DNA of 64,000 nucleotides from JAAZPT01 sp034180455 (GTDB taxonomy: Bacteria; Bacillota; Clostridia; Christensenellales; Aristaeellaceae), in contig JAXFOG010000032.1 in NCBI GenBank assembly GCA_034180455.1, forward strand, positions 62,001 to 126,000. The letters run 5' to 3'. Below the pieces are notes generated by a model. It was not told where the DNA came from. It was given only the letters and a program-made list of their open reading frames with translations, and made no database searches. A program made the translations under genes and the position numbers. Positions 63,114 through 64,000 of this stretch are shown here, in pieces. Each line of letters starts with the position of its first letter. Positions within the stretch are counted from its first letter, which is position 1.

Positions 63114-64000
63114 TATATCAGTGATTTATATTCCAGAAAATTTTGGGCATATTAGTTTAAGCAACTATAATAAAATATTAGGCGCAGATGTTGTTGTTCT
63201 GAACTCTAACTCAAAGTTTTCTTTGTCTTTTGTAAAGGATAAAAACCCAAATATCTTAACTATAGATGATATAAAAGATATTTTGAAAAAGACAAATATT
63301 GAAATAGACGCATCAGCTATTGCGAAATACATCAACAGCCTTGAAAATTCTTGCTATTGTACTACTGACCCTATAAAAGATGATATATTAAAATTTCTGA
63401 ATGTTGATAAGACAAAAAATTCATTTTATGGAATATATAGCCTTAATAACTTGATGGAAATTCTTCAAGTGCCTTGTGGAACGTATTTTGTTTCATTTGA
63501 CAAAATAAAGAAAGATGAAGTACCTTATAAAACAAGCTTGCTTATATATGGGTGTAATGGTAATGGCAAAGCGCTAAAATCTTATCTACAAAGTCGCTAT
63601 GGAGAAAATGCTATTATTGATTATGTAGTTTATGATTCTGGTAATATTGAAAAAAACTTTTCGTGCAGTGATGAGCTAGACTCTGTTCAAGCAGTATATA
63701 TAGAAGGCAAAAACTTTTATCATAGACAAAATTATGATTTTAATGATTTTGTAGACATTATCTCTGTTCTTCGTGGGCCAGAAGGCTGCCCATGGGATAG
63801 AGCACAGACTCATAATACTTTGCGAAAATACATGATTGAAGAAGCTTATGAAGCTGTTGGAGCCATTGACGCATGTGACGATTCCAATTTGTGCGAGGAA
63901 CTTGGAGATGTACTGTTGCAAATTGTTTTGCATGCTAATATTGCAGAACAAAATAAAGAATTTAGGCTAACAGATATAATTGATTCAATATCTAAAAAAA
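63106..64000 (+). CDS. mazG: MazG nucleotide pyrophosphohydrolase with degenerate methylase-like N-terminus (3' end cut)
   Basis: House-cleaning NTP pyrophosphatase. It opens at ATG 63106 after AGGAG and stays open to the window end (298 codons). The MazG domain starts with VLRGPEGCPWDRAQTH (CPWD from residue 228), with the metal-binding pairs EEAYE at 245-249 and EELGD at 264-268. The first 215 residues align in layout with the tetrapyrrole-methylase-like domain of YabN-type proteins (end: LLIYGCNGNGK, then NYDFNDFVDII), but the SAM-binding GxGPGDP motif is absent (VIYIPENFGH instead). So the N-terminal domain has probably lost methyltransferase chemistry. Confidence 0.9.
   Translation, partial: MHNISVIYIPENFGHISLSNYNKILGADVVVLNSNSKFSLSFVKDKNPNILTIDDIKDILKKTNIEIDASAIAKYINSLENSCYCTTDPIKDDILKFLNVDKTKNSFYGIYSLNNLMEILQVPCGTYFVSFDKIKKDEVPYKTSLLIYGCNGNGKALKSYLQSRYGENAIIDYVVYDSGNIEKNFSCSDELDSVQAVYIEGKNFYHRQNYDFNDFVDIISVLRGPEGCPWDRAQTHNTLRKYMIEEAYEAVGAIDACDDSNLCEELGDVLLQIVLHANIAEQNKEFRLTDIIDSISKK

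Overview
The window reads as a chromosomal segment of a low-GC, Gram-positive-type anaerobe of the Clostridia (Bacillota), probably an uncultured or gut lineage. I base this on the AT-rich sequence with strong GGAGG ribosome sites and TTTACA/TTGACA-17-TATAAT promoters. PolC-type DNA polymerase, a class B sortase, BirA/BioY, a CD1247-type zinc-ribbon protein, a TGS-uridine kinase fusion and MEP-pathway genes in the usual Firmicutes order around polC point the same way. The assignment is by gene content only. No rRNA, tRNA, CRISPR array or intact insertion sequence was seen.

Layout. 1-2958: wecB (cut by the left edge), tcdA and a GMP synthetase lacking its glutaminase domain. 2959-5610: an accessory patch with a MobC-like tail, a G10 tract in front of a restriction-specificity-like tail, peptidase E and an orphan Nmad3 protein. 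5737-11995: one operon of MBOAT O-acyltransferase, DHHW protein, CbbX/SpoVK-like AAA+ ATPase, UGT-like glycosyltransferase and DUF4340 membrane protein, probably an envelope-glycan modification system. 12037-21197: pyrG with an unusual U-rich leader, a TGS-uridine kinase fusion, mgtE, ridA, gpmI and a U32 peptidase. 21199-26865 (minus): nudix-GNAT-asd-dapA-dapB-sortase, i.e. lysine/diaminopimelate synthesis ending in a sortase with a long Asn-rich tail. 27005-28485: birA-bioY behind a recognisable BirA operator. 28628-30768: a BMP-family binding protein whose promoter is bracketed by a 16-bp repeat, then a MerR regulator.

30789-36385 (minus): thyA-folA-GH112 phosphorylase, and MFS transporter-GDPD. 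36596-39736: an atypical MBL-fold protein and an SsuABC-type importer. 39733-50022 (minus): dxr-rseP-ispG-polC-membrane protein-71 aa protein-gtrA, in which dxr has no standard start codon and fits an AUA start. 50169-53981: GH13 oligo-1,6-glucosidase, mutarotase-like protein and a DUF1576-like membrane protein. 54013-57093 (minus): yhbY, obg, nth, then traX-like. 57209-59287: M24 peptidase, efp and the CD1247-like protein. 59563-64000: minD-like, rodA/ftsW-like, a SpoVB/MurJ-like flippase and mazG (cut by the right edge).

Much of the window is housekeeping: nucleotide synthesis, the MEP isoprenoid route, lysine/peptidoglycan precursors and envelope assembly. The points most worth a second look are the AUA-start dxr, the pyrG leader, the MBOAT-DHHW-AAA+ operon, the repeat-flanked BMP promoter, the dyads between the MFS and MBL genes, the stand-alone GMP synthetase, and the decayed mobilisation/restriction patch with Nmad3.
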